Below, piece by piece: positions 7,709 to 16,061 of a stretch of DNA of 64,000 nucleotides. Source of the stretch: Planctomycetota bacterium (lineage in GTDB: Bacteria; Planctomycetota; JAJSAM01); NCBI GenBank assembly GCA_024274785.1, contig JAJSAM010000009.1, positions 1 to 64,000 on the forward strand, written 5' to 3'. Position numbers and translations under genes: made by a program. How positions within the stretch are numbered: the stretch's first letter is position 1; each line of letters starts with the position of its first letter. The notes under the pieces were generated by a model. The model was not told where the DNA came from, ran no database searches, and saw only the letters and a list, made by a program, of their open reading frames with translations.

Positions 7709-9700
7709 ATGATCCCACCACGCCCGATTGCTTTCGCACTCTGTCTTCTTGCCGTGGCGGTGTCGGCCCTTCCGGCCCTCGCCATGGAAGACCTCTCCCC
7801 GGCACTTCCGGAAGAGACCATGGTCTATGTTCGTCTGGCGGGGATGCAGGCCCTGTTCGATGAACTGGAGGCGTCGCCGCTGGTCACCGACGCAAAGTTG
7901 CTTCCCGCCCTGTATCTGCGTCAGCTGCGGGAGGTGCTGCCGTTTCTAGCCGGGGAGACGGATGTGTCGGCCGAAACCTGGGAAAAGGCGCTGTTCTCCA
8001 TCGAAGTCGTCCACTGTGCGATCGGGGGAATGGAATCGGCGACGGAAACGCCCGACCTCCTGGTCGCCATCGAGACCCGGGAAGTCGACCTCGTCCGGGG
8101 CATCGTTTCGCAACTGACCGGGAAGGAGAGTTTCTTCGCTGGAGAGGTCGCCGGCGCCCGGGTGATGGGCTTTCCGGGATCCGACGGCACCGACTGGTAC
8201 TACGCCTTCCAGGACGGCATGCTGCTCGGTGCGACTACGCCGGAACGGATCACTTCGGTCCTCGAGGGGCGCGTCACTCCCGCCCGGCGGAACCTGGCCA
8301 CGCGCCCCGCGTACCGCTCCGGAGTGCTGCCGGCCGGGCGAGGCACCACCCTCTGGGCGTGGGCCGATCTCAAGGCCTACTTCACCGGGGTCAACGACTA
8401 CTTCGGCATGATCAGTCCGCGAGACCGCGACATCCTGCAGGCCATCGACGTTCTCGAACTCGACCTGATGCGCTCACTCTGCGTGGTCTCCGGCGCGGGC
8501 GCCACGCGTATCCGCGTCACTCACGAAGCGGAGCACCGCTGGCTCTCGGCGATTCAGGGCGTCGCGGGCCCGGTGAGCCTGTCGGCCTGGGTGCCTCCCG
8601 GCTCTCTCTTCATGGGCGTCGACCGCGGTTCCATCGAGAAGAAGTACGAGGCGCTGAAGAGACTGATCGTCGAGGAAGACCGGTTCGGGATCGGCGACGA
8701 GTTCAAGAAGGGCATCGCCGAGGCGGAGCAGCAACTCGGCGTCCGCTTCGACAAGCTGGCGAAGACCCTCGGGAGCGAGTGGGCGATCTTTCTGCCGATC
8801 CGTCCGGAAAGGGGCCGGATCGACGAGGACTACCTGACTTTCGCCTTCGCCATCGAGGACCGCGAGGCGTTCGACCTCCTCGTGACGAGCCTGCTCGAGA
8901 GTCCCCTGGCGAAGCAGTTCGCCGAGCGCGGCCGTCCCCTGACCCGGATCATGAAAGAGGACGCCGAGATCTTCCACTCCGGCCGCGAGGGTCGCACCGA
9001 CGGGCCCTGCTTCGCCGTCGACGGCAACGTGCTTCTGCTGTCCGGCGACCGCCTGGCCCTCGAATCAGCTCTGGATGCCAAAGCCACCGGGTCCAACCTG
9101 CTCGGCGCCCCTGGAGCGAACCTGGGCAGCCTGCCCACCGCCGCCGGCAAGCATTTCGCCTTCCTGCTCGAGCCGATGCTGATGGAGGAGCGGGACTTCA
9201 CGCCGCTGCTCGACCTGGTCCGGCCGGGCGCCCTCCTGGCCGCCACCGTTGACGAGACTCCGGGCAGCCTGGAGATCATGGTCAACCACCCGACGGCGTC
9301 CTTCATCACGTTCCTGCTCGGCGGCGAACTCATCTCCGAGGCGTATGGCGACCAACGCAATGCGTGCCTTTCCAACCTCCGCGCCATCGGAGACGCGGTG
9401 GCCCGCTACCGCAAGGAGCGCGGCGAGGATCCCCGGTCGCTGACGGCCCTGGTTCCGGACTTCCTCGACCAGCAGCGCCTGGTCTGCCCGTTCGATCGGA
9501 AGGGCGAGGGGGAGGAAGAAGGGCAGACGACCTGTTCCTACCTGGATCTGCTGCATACCGGGAGCATCGACGATTGGGCGATCCTGGCCTACTGCCCCCA
9601 TCGTCTGCACGGGAGGGTCGTGCTCTATGGCGGCGGCAACGCATCGACGGCGAGGGAGTCCTCGTTTCTCCGCCGGTTGAAGCGGCAGGAAGGCGAGTAG
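7709..9700 (+). CDS. Exported DUF3352-like protein with prepilin-associated C-terminal segment
   Basis: A 663-residue protein. The ATG at 7709 follows GGAGGAG, which decides the start over a longer frame beginning at 7670. A signal peptide ends near ALA/MEDL. The body resembles the large DUF3352-type exported proteins: alternating short strands with ...VYVRLAG..., repeated FA.DGNVLLLSGDRLALE-type segments and limit-testing Glu/Asp-rich stretches. The last 100 residues look like the processing-associated tail of prepilin-type proteins (ACLSNLRAIGDAVARYR, then a VCPFD cysteine). Function is unknown; location should be periplasmic. No partner gene is evident. Confidence 0.65.
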   Translation: MIPPRPIAFALCLLAVAVSALPALAMEDLSPALPEETMVYVRLAGMQALFDELEASPLVTDAKLLPALYLRQLREVLPFLAGETDVSAETWEKALFSIEVVHCAIGGMESATETPDLLVAIETREVDLVRGIVSQLTGKESFFAGEVAGARVMGFPGSDGTDWYYAFQDGMLLGATTPERITSVLEGRVTPARRNLATRPAYRSGVLPAGRGTTLWAWADLKAYFTGVNDYFGMISPRDRDILQAIDVLELDLMRSLCVVSGAGATRIRVTHEAEHRWLSAIQGVAGPVSLSAWVPPGSLFMGVDRGSIEKKYEALKRLIVEEDRFGIGDEFKKGIAEAEQQLGVRFDKLAKTLGSEWAIFLPIRPERGRIDEDYLTFAFAIEDREAFDLLVTSLLESPLAKQFAERGRPLTRIMKEDAEIFHSGREGRTDGPCFAVDGNVLLLSGDRLALESALDAKATGSNLLGAPGANLGSLPTAAGKHFAFLLEPMLMEERDFTPLLDLVRPGALLAATVDETPGSLEIMVNHPTASFITFLLGGELISEAYGDQRNACLSNLRAIGDAVARYRKERGEDPRSLTALVPDFLDQQRLVCPFDRKGEGEEEGQTTCSYLDLLHTGSIDDWAILAYCPHRLHGRVVLYGGGNASTARESSFLRRLKRQEGE

Positions 9701-9714
9701 AGATAAGAAGGGGG

Positions 9715-9736
9715 AGGAGAACGGGGGGCCGTTCTC
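9715..9736. terminator. Bidirectional hairpin between convergent genes
   Basis: GGAGAACGG (9715-9723) pairs perfectly with CCGTTCTCC (9728-9736) around a GGGG loop. It lies in the 41-nt gap between the stop of the plus-strand DUF3352-like gene (9700) and the stop of gpsA on the minus strand (9742). It could therefore end transcripts from both sides, although no T-tract is present. Confidence 0.65.
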
Positions 9737-9741
9737 CCGCG

Positions 9742-10755
9742 CTATCGGTATTCTTCCGCCTCGGCCCGGTAGGCCCTCGACATCAGGTCTGTGAGGCCGC
9801 GGATCGGCGACTTGCGGTTGAACAGGATCCGGTAGATCTGCTCCGTGATCGGCATCTCCAGCTCGTGCTTCTTCGAGAGCTGGTACGCCGCCTTCGTGGT
9901 GGGGACCCCCTCCGCCACCTGGGTCATCGAGGCCATGACTTGCTTCACCGTCTCACCCCGGCCGATCCGTTCGCCCACCGCGCGGTTGCGGCCGTGGGGG
10001 GAGACGCAGGTGGTGATGATGTCGCCGATTCCGGCCAGGCCGTAGAACGTCTGGCGGTTCGCGCCGAGCGCCACGCCGAGCCGGGCGATCTCCACCACGC
10101 CGCGGGTCAACAGCGCCGACTTCGCGTTGTCGCCGAGGCCGAGGCCGTCGCACATGCCGGCGGCGATGGCCAGCACGTTCTTCAAGGCCGAGGCGAACTC
10201 CACGCCGAGCACGTCGTGGTTCGTGTACGCGCGGAAGCGGTCGGTGGAGATGATCTCCTGGACCTCCCGGCAAAACGTTTCGTCCCGCGAGGCCACCACC
10301 ACCGCGGCGGGGAGGCCCCGGGCGACCTCCTCGGCGTGGCTCGGTCCGACCAGCACCGCGAACTTTCGCCGCCCGGTGACCTCCCGGAGAATCTGGGTGG
10401 GCCGGGTCAGCGTCGTCACCTCGATGCCCTTGCTGACCGAGAGGATCGGCGCGTGCTCGGAACGGTCCTCTTCGCGCAGGACGGTCCAGGTCTTCCGCAG
10501 GAACTGGGTCGGCACCGCGGAGACGAGCAGGTCCGCGCCTTCCGTCGCCTCGGAGAATTCCGGCGTGACCAGGATGCTCTTCGGCAGGGGGATTCCGGGC
10601 AGATACCGGGGATTCTCGCGTGTCTTCGCAGTCTCGACGACGTAGTCCGGCTCGATTCCCCACAAGCGCACCGAGTGGCCCTTGCCGGCCAGCACGAGCG
10701 CCACTGCCGTTCCCCAGCCCCCGTTCCCCGCCACGGCGATTGCCTTACTCTTCAT
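9742..10755 (-). CDS. gpsA: Glycerol-3-phosphate dehydrogenase [NAD(P)+]
   Basis: Cytosolic enzyme of 337 residues that reduces dihydroxyacetone phosphate to sn-glycerol-3-phosphate, the backbone for phospholipids. The N-terminal dinucleotide-binding loop is GNGGWGTAVA. GPSHAEEVA and the catalytic lysine segment SALKNVLAIAAG are present, followed by LGLGDNAKSALLTRG and GIGDIITTC of the helical C-terminal domain. The start at 10755 overlaps the end of plsY by 11 nt, implying translational coupling. The product feeds PlsY directly. Confidence 0.97.
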   Translation of the reverse strand: MKSKAIAVAGNGGWGTAVALVLAGKGHSVRLWGIEPDYVVETAKTRENPRYLPGIPLPKSILVTPEFSEATEGADLLVSAVPTQFLRKTWTVLREEDRSEHAPILSVSKGIEVTTLTRPTQILREVTGRRKFAVLVGPSHAEEVARGLPAAVVVASRDETFCREVQEIISTDRFRAYTNHDVLGVEFASALKNVLAIAAGMCDGLGLGDNAKSALLTRGVVEIARLGVALGANRQTFYGLAGIGDIITTCVSPHGRNRAVGERIGRGETVKQVMASMTQVAEGVPTTKAAYQLSKKHELEMPITEQIYRILFNRKSPIRGLTDLMSRAYRAEAEEYR

Positions 10756-11389
10756 CCGCGGAATTCTCCTTCTTCGATGGCCGGACGGCCTTCGGTTCTT
10801 CACCCCGGATCAGGCGTCCGATGTTGCTTCGATGCTTGAAGACAATGATCAGGGCCATTGCCACGAGGGCAAGGAGTGTCGCGCCGAAGGCTTCCTTTCC
10901 GTGAAGCGCCACGTGTGCGAGCGGCAGCGTGGCCACCGCGCACATCGAGGCCAGGGAGACGATGCGCAGCGGAAGAAACACGGCCAGGAAGACGAGCGCT
11001 CCGATTCCGGTCGCCGCCGGTGCAATGCCGGTGACCGCACCCGCCGCCGTCGCCACGCCCTTGCCTCCCTTGAACCTCAGATAGACCGGCCAGATGTGAC
11101 CGGACATCGCCGCGAACCCGTAGAGCCGGCCGATCGTCTCGGGGGCGTCGAACCACTTCCCGGCGAAGTGCCCGAAGACGAATGCCGGCATGAAGCCCTT
11201 CAGGAAATCGAAGATGAAGACCACCGCGAACCACTTCGCCCCGAGCAGGCGTCCGGCGTTGGTGGCTCCGAGGTTTCCCGATCCGACCTCCCGGAGATCC
11301 ACCCCGCGCAGCACTTTTCCCAGCACGTACCCGAAGGGAATGGCGCCGATGAGATAGGAGGCGATGGTGATGAGCCCGTACGCGATCAC
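10745..11389 (-). CDS. plsY: Acyl-phosphate:glycerol-3-phosphate acyltransferase
   Basis: Inner-membrane acyltransferase of 214 residues making lysophosphatidic acid from acyl-phosphate and glycerol-3-phosphate. The three family motifs are present: SGNLGATN, the GHIWPVYLRFKGGKGVAT loop and KHRSNIGRLIRGEE. Five hydrophobic segments are visible. The start codon is GTG at 11389. No Shine-Dalgarno precedes it, and a good promoter places the transcript start almost on the GTG, so it may be leaderless. The C-terminal tail is charged and longer than usual. It overlaps gpsA, which makes its substrate. Confidence 0.97.
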   Translation of the reverse strand: MIAYGLITIASYLIGAIPFGYVLGKVLRGVDLREVGSGNLGATNAGRLLGAKWFAVVFIFDFLKGFMPAFVFGHFAGKWFDAPETIGRLYGFAAMSGHIWPVYLRFKGGKGVATAAGAVTGIAPAATGIGALVFLAVFLPLRIVSLASMCAVATLPLAHVALHGKEAFGATLLALVAMALIIVFKHRSNIGRLIRGEEPKAVRPSKKENSADEE

Positions 11390-11397
11390 GGCGCGCG

Positions 11398-11426
11398 ATT
11401 CTGCGGGGTCGTGTCCAAACCGTCAA
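11398..11426 (-). promoter_or_regulatory. Sigma70-type promoter for plsY-gpsA
   Basis: On the minus strand TTGACG (11426-11421) and CAGAAT (11403-11398) are separated by exactly 17 nt. Transcription should begin about 11390-11392, only a few bases before the plsY GTG at 11389. The promoter sits inside the 53-nt divergent gap with hyuA. Confidence 0.6.
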
Positions 11427-11442
11427 CTACCATGTCGCCACC

Positions 11443-13428
11443 ATGCGAATTGGCATCGACACCGGCGGCACTTTCACCGACATCGTCCGCATCGCGGATG
11501 AGGGCGTCCGCGTCCACAAGGTGCCGAGCACCCCGGACGATCCCGGCCGGGCGGTGGCCGATGCGCTTTCGGGACTCGGGACGGCAACTCCGGCGGACCG
11601 CCTGATTCACGGGACCACCGTCGCCACCAATGCGCTCCTGACCCGCGGGGCCGCTCCGGTGGCCCTCGTCACCACCCGGGGCTTTCGCGATGTCCTTGTG
11701 ATCGGCCGGCAGGCCCGCGCCGACCTCTACGCGCTCGAACCGTCGCGAGTGGAACCGCTCATCGGCGACCAGTACCGGTTCGAAGTATCCGAGCGGACGC
11801 TCTTCGACGGGACGATCGAGACGGTCCTCGAAGAGGATGACCTGCACCGGATCGGCGCTCGCCTCCTGCGGGCCGGCATCGAGTCCGTGGCCGTTTGCTT
11901 CCTGCATTCCTATGCTAATCCGAAGAACGAGCGCCGGGCCGCGGCGATCCTGCGAAAAGCCGGATTCATTGTGACCGCCAGCCACGAGGTGCTTCCGGAG
12001 TATCGCGAGGTCGAGCGCTTCTCCACCACCGCCGTCAATGCGTATGTCGCGCCGGTGGTATCCGATTACCTGAAGCGCCTCTCCCGCCGGGTGGGTCGCG
12101 ATCGCCTGGCGGTCATGCAGAGTAACGGCGGCATCGTCTCGTGGCGGGCTTCGGTCAGGGCGCCGGTGCGGACCGTCCTCTCGGGACCCGCGGGGGGGGT
12201 GGTGGCCGCGCTTCGAACCGGCCGGGAACGCGGCACGCCGAACGTCATCTCCTTCGACATGGGCGGGACCTCCACGGACGTGGCGCTGGTCACCGGCGAA
12301 CTCTCCTGGACCACGGAGTTTTCGATCGCCGGTCTGCCGGTGGCGCTTCCCGTCCTCGACATCCTGACGGTGGGGGCCGGGGGCGGTTCGATCGCGCGGG
12401 TGGATGCCGGAGGCGCCCTGGTCGTCGGGCCGGAGTCGGCGGGTGCAGTGCCGGGGCCGGCTTGTTACGACCGCGGCGGCACCGACGTGGCGGTGACTGA
12501 CGCCCACGTTCTCCTTGACCGCATCCCACCGTCCCGTTTCCTCGGCGGCAGGATGCGCCTCGCCCCGGACCTCGTCACCGGGCCGTTCGCCCGTCTTTCG
12601 AAGGCGGCCGGGTTGAGCCCTGCCGAGACCGCGCTCGGCATCCTCCGCGTGGTCGAGGCGAAGATGGAGCGGGCGATCCGGCGGATCTCCCTCGAGCGGG
12701 GCCACGACCCGACCGACTTCTGCCTGGTCTCCTTCGGGGGCGCCGGCGCCCTGCACGCGGCCCGCCTGGCGGAATCGCTCGGCATCGCCGAAGTGGTCGT
12801 GCCTCCCGACCCGGGCGCATTCTCGGCGATCGGGATGGCTCGGGCCGATGTGGTGCAGGATCTCTCCGTCGCGGTGCTGCGGCCATTCGATGGACGGTGC
12901 GCGAAGCCGCTCCAGGCGATCGCCGATCGGCTGTCGAAGAGGCTTGCCAGGTCGATGGCCCGGGACGGGAGCAAGAACCCCCGCTTCACGGTCGCCTTCG
13001 ATCTTCGCTACGCCGGACAGTCTTTCGAGATCACGGTCGACCGGCCCGCCGGGGCATCGCCGGCAGAAGTCGCGGAGGCGTTCGCCGTCGCCCACGAGCG
13101 GCTCTACGGCGCCCGACATCCCCAGCGGTCGCTGGAGGTGGTGGCGATCCGCGTTCGCGCGGTGGGGGAGATCCGGGTGGCTCCGACGAAGCGGCGTCGA
13201 TCCGCGGGGTTGGATCCGTCCCGAGCGCTCTACGAGACCACCGATGCGGTTTTTCGCGAGGGAACGATGCCGACGCGCTTCTTTTCCCGGGACCGGCTCC
13301 GCGCCGGAAACCTGATCGAGGGACCCGCGGTGATCACCGAGGAGACCGCCACCGCCGTGGTGCCGCCGGGGCACCGGGCGAAGGTGGATGCGAGGTTGAA
13401 CCTGGTGCTGACGAGAGACGGGCGATAA
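11443..13428 (+). CDS. hyuA: Hydantoinase/5-oxoprolinase subunit A
   Basis: Cytosolic ATP-dependent amidohydrolase subunit of 661 residues, acting with HyuB on hydantoins, 5-oxoproline or related lactams. The N-terminal phosphate loop is RIGIDTGGTFTDIV, and HGTTVATNALLTR follows. The actin-like core shows FDMGGTSTDVAL, VGAGGGSIARVD and SFGGAGALHA. The C-terminal domain occupies about residues 480-661. The stop overlaps the hyuB start as TAATG, the usual arrangement for the pair. The true substrate cannot be told from sequence. Confidence 0.93.
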   Translation: MRIGIDTGGTFTDIVRIADEGVRVHKVPSTPDDPGRAVADALSGLGTATPADRLIHGTTVATNALLTRGAAPVALVTTRGFRDVLVIGRQARADLYALEPSRVEPLIGDQYRFEVSERTLFDGTIETVLEEDDLHRIGARLLRAGIESVAVCFLHSYANPKNERRAAAILRKAGFIVTASHEVLPEYREVERFSTTAVNAYVAPVVSDYLKRLSRRVGRDRLAVMQSNGGIVSWRASVRAPVRTVLSGPAGGVVAALRTGRERGTPNVISFDMGGTSTDVALVTGELSWTTEFSIAGLPVALPVLDILTVGAGGGSIARVDAGGALVVGPESAGAVPGPACYDRGGTDVAVTDAHVLLDRIPPSRFLGGRMRLAPDLVTGPFARLSKAAGLSPAETALGILRVVEAKMERAIRRISLERGHDPTDFCLVSFGGAGALHAARLAESLGIAEVVVPPDPGAFSAIGMARADVVQDLSVAVLRPFDGRCAKPLQAIADRLSKRLARSMARDGSKNPRFTVAFDLRYAGQSFEITVDRPAGASPAEVAEAFAVAHERLYGARHPQRSLEVVAIRVRAVGEIRVAPTKRRRSAGLDPSRALYETTDAVFREGTMPTRFFSRDRLRAGNLIEGPAVITEETATAVVPPGHRAKVDARLNLVLTRDGR

Positions 13429-14999
13429 TGGGAACCACGAAGCTGGATGCCGTCCGTCTCGAAGTTTTCAAACATCTCTTCGCGGCCGTGGCCGAGGAGA
13501 TGGGGGTCGTGCTCGGCCGCTCCTCTTTCTCCCCGAACATCAAGGAGCGGCGGGACTTCTCCTGCGGGGTCTTCGATGGCGCCGGCCGGCTCGCGGCGCA
13601 GGCGGCGCACATTCCCGTGCACCTCGGTTCCATGCCGCTCTCGGTGGCGGCGGTGCTGACGGACCTCGACCTCGGTCCGGGGGACGTCGCCGTCCTGAAC
13701 GACCCCTTCCGCGGCGGGACGCACCTGCCGGACATCACGATGGTGCAGGCGGTCTTCATCGACGGACGGCGGCGGTTTCATGTGGCGAACCGTGCGCACC
13801 ACGCGGACGTCGGCGGTGTCCGGCCGGGCTCGATGTCACTCACCGGTTCCATCTTCGAGGAAGGCCTGCGGATTCCCCCGGTGCTGCTGGCGCGGGCCGG
13901 GGAGGTCTCGCCGGGTGTGCTCGATCTGATCCTCGCCAATGTGCGCACGCCGGACGAGCGGCGCGGTGATCTCGACGCCCAGCGCGCCTCGCTCCTTTCC
14001 GGGGAGCGGCGGCTCCTGGCGCTGGTCCAGAAGTATGGAGAGGTCCCCCTCGAGGACGCGGCGAGCGCGCTCATGGATTACACCGAGCGCATGGTCCGTT
14101 CGATGATCCGGGGTATTCCCGACGGAGAGTATCGAGCTGCCGACGTGATGGACGACGACGGCATCAGCGAGCATCCGGTCGACCTCAGGGTCTCGGTTCG
14201 CGTCCGGGGCGACCGGGTCGCCGTGGACTTCTCGGAGTCCGCGGACCAGGTCGAGGGCGGGGTGAATGCGAATCGGGCGGTGACGCTTTCCGGAGTGCTC
14301 TACGTTTTCCGCACGCTGTTGCCGGCGGAGGTGCCGGCGAATGGCGGGCTGCTCCGCCCGATCGAACTCATCACGCGTCCGGGGACGGTGGTGGATGCCG
14401 TGTTTCCCGCCGCGGTGGCCGGCGGCAACGTGGAGACCAGCCAGCGGGTGGTGGATGTTCTGCTGCGGTCGCTTGGTGCGGCACTGCCCGACCTGATCCC
14501 GGCGTCGAGCGCGGGCACCATGTCGAACCTCTCGATCGGGGGGCTCGACCTTCGCGGGCGGCCGTTCTGCTACTACGAGACGATTGCCGGGGGCGCCGGA
14601 GCGGGGCCGCGGAGAGACGGCTGCTCCGGCATCCAGACGCACATGACGAACACGCTGAACACCCCGGTCGAGGCGCTCGAGCACGTCTGCCCGCTGACGG
14701 TGACCGCCTATCGCCTGCGGAATCGTTCCGGAGGCCGCGGCGCCCGCCACGGGGGCGACGGCGTGATCCGGGAGATCCGCGCCGAGGTTCCGTGCCGGGC
14801 GTCGCTCCTCTCCGATCGTGTGAAGAACGGTCCGCCCGGTCTGGCCGGCGGAGCCCCGGGCCGCCCCGCCGCCCCCGCTGTGATCCGAAACGGCAAGAGG
14901 CGCCGCATCGCCTCGAAGGTGGACGTGGACCTCTCTCCCGGCGATCGCATCCGGATCGAAACCCCTGGCGGTGGTGCCCATTCCCCGCCTCCGGGGTGA
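13428..14999 (+). CDS. hyuB: Hydantoinase/5-oxoprolinase subunit B
   Basis: Partner subunit of 523 residues, slightly shorter than many HyuB proteins. The ATG at 13428 overlaps the hyuA stop. Family features include KERRDFSCGVFD, AAHIPVHLGSMP, LNDPFRGGTHLPDI with metal-site Asp/His residues, NRAHHADVGG and GGNVETSQRVVDV. The glycine-rich C-terminal region GLAGGAPG and a Pro-rich terminus close the protein. It should form a heteromer with HyuA; no transporter gene lies alongside to suggest an imported substrate. Confidence 0.93.
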   Translation: MGTTKLDAVRLEVFKHLFAAVAEEMGVVLGRSSFSPNIKERRDFSCGVFDGAGRLAAQAAHIPVHLGSMPLSVAAVLTDLDLGPGDVAVLNDPFRGGTHLPDITMVQAVFIDGRRRFHVANRAHHADVGGVRPGSMSLTGSIFEEGLRIPPVLLARAGEVSPGVLDLILANVRTPDERRGDLDAQRASLLSGERRLLALVQKYGEVPLEDAASALMDYTERMVRSMIRGIPDGEYRAADVMDDDGISEHPVDLRVSVRVRGDRVAVDFSESADQVEGGVNANRAVTLSGVLYVFRTLLPAEVPANGGLLRPIELITRPGTVVDAVFPAAVAGGNVETSQRVVDVLLRSLGAALPDLIPASSAGTMSNLSIGGLDLRGRPFCYYETIAGGAGAGPRRDGCSGIQTHMTNTLNTPVEALEHVCPLTVTAYRLRNRSGGRGARHGGDGVIREIRAEVPCRASLLSDRVKNGPPGLAGGAPGRPAAPAVIRNGKRRRIASKVDVDLSPGDRIRIETPGGGAHSPPPG

Positions 15000-15287
15000 T
15001 CGTCCCGAGTCTGAAAAGGGCCGGTTTGTAGAAGAGCAGTCTCGTCGAGATCGCAGCTTTCGCCCCCGGGGGAGCATTCGGCAGCGGGTGCGGGGTTGCG
15101 CGGGGGGGGCCGGGGATGGAGAATGGATACGGAGCCCACCGCGTAGAGGAAAAGTAGCTTTCGGTGGGCCCCGGCGGGGCGCCTCGGCGTCCCGCTTCTC
15201 TATCGGGCGGGGGGGCCTGTCTCCGGAGCGAAATCCGGCGGTTCTTCTTCCTTCCGCAGGGTAGGGTTGGGTCTTTGGAGGCGAGTT

Positions 15288-16061
15288 ATGCGCTGGATTA
15301 TGGCCAGTCTCGGACTGTTGACGGTGATCGTCGTGTTTTCGCTCGCGGCTCTCGATCAGAAGAACGTGGTCTGGGTCGGCGACGAGCCTCTTTGTCCTCA
15401 CTGTCGGCACGAAGTCACCGAGTTTGCGTCTGTCTGTACCTCCTGCCAGCGGGCCTTCGACTGGAAGATCAACGAGGTGCCCTGCGATGCCTGCCTGAGC
15501 TCTCGCGATGCGCGGTTCTACCTGCACAAGGTCCAGGCGAACGCCGAGGCTTTCGAGGCCGCCCTGCAACAGGCGGGGATCGAAAAGGAGCAGTTGCCGG
15601 GCTTCCTCGAGTACGCGGAGTCCCTGAAGGAAGGCCGCTGCGGTTATTGCGGCGGGTCCGGGGAATGGCTGGCGCCGGGGTACCAGGAGAGGACCACCGG
15701 CGACGGCGGGATCACCGAACTCTATCCCCTGATGCGGGACTACATGAACGGCAAGTGCCCGGTTTGCTTCGGCACCGGACGCTGCGTGCTCTGTGACGGG
15801 GACCGCATGGTCGAGATCGGCCGCGAATCCGCCAAGCGGGACCTGTTGCGGGTCAGCAAGATGGGCGCCCGGATCGATCCCCTCCGGGATGAGCGCAGCG
15901 CCGGGGCGAAGTTTCAACTCCTCGATGCGTATGTACGCAATCATCGGGGGCGGGGTGAAGTCCGGAAAGTCGCATCGTTCGACCAGATTTCCGAGCGCCA
16001 CATCGAGCGAGCTCTGGCGCGCCGCAGGTTCATCGAGGAGATCATCCTGACCTTGCCATGA
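15288..16061 (+). CDS. Membrane-anchored zinc-ribbon protein with DnaJ-type CxxCxG repeats
   Basis: A 257-residue protein starting at the ATG at 15288, seven nt after GGAGG. An N-terminal membrane anchor (about residues 5-22) precedes a double zinc ribbon (CPHC ... CTSC, then CDAC). Farther on come DnaJ-like zinc knuckles: CGYCGGSG, CPVCFGTGRC and VLCDGD. The remainder is helical and charged. The stop overlaps the next gene as ATGA. It is probably a surface-facing or cytoplasmic scaffold or chaperone-like protein, but no exact family is recognised. The 288 nt before it (15000-15287) hold nothing recognisable. Confidence 0.7.
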   Translation: MRWIMASLGLLTVIVVFSLAALDQKNVVWVGDEPLCPHCRHEVTEFASVCTSCQRAFDWKINEVPCDACLSSRDARFYLHKVQANAEAFEAALQQAGIEKEQLPGFLEYAESLKEGRCGYCGGSGEWLAPGYQERTTGDGGITELYPLMRDYMNGKCPVCFGTGRCVLCDGDRMVEIGRESAKRDLLRVSKMGARIDPLRDERSAGAKFQLLDAYVRNHRGRGEVRKVASFDQISERHIERALARRRFIEEIILTLP

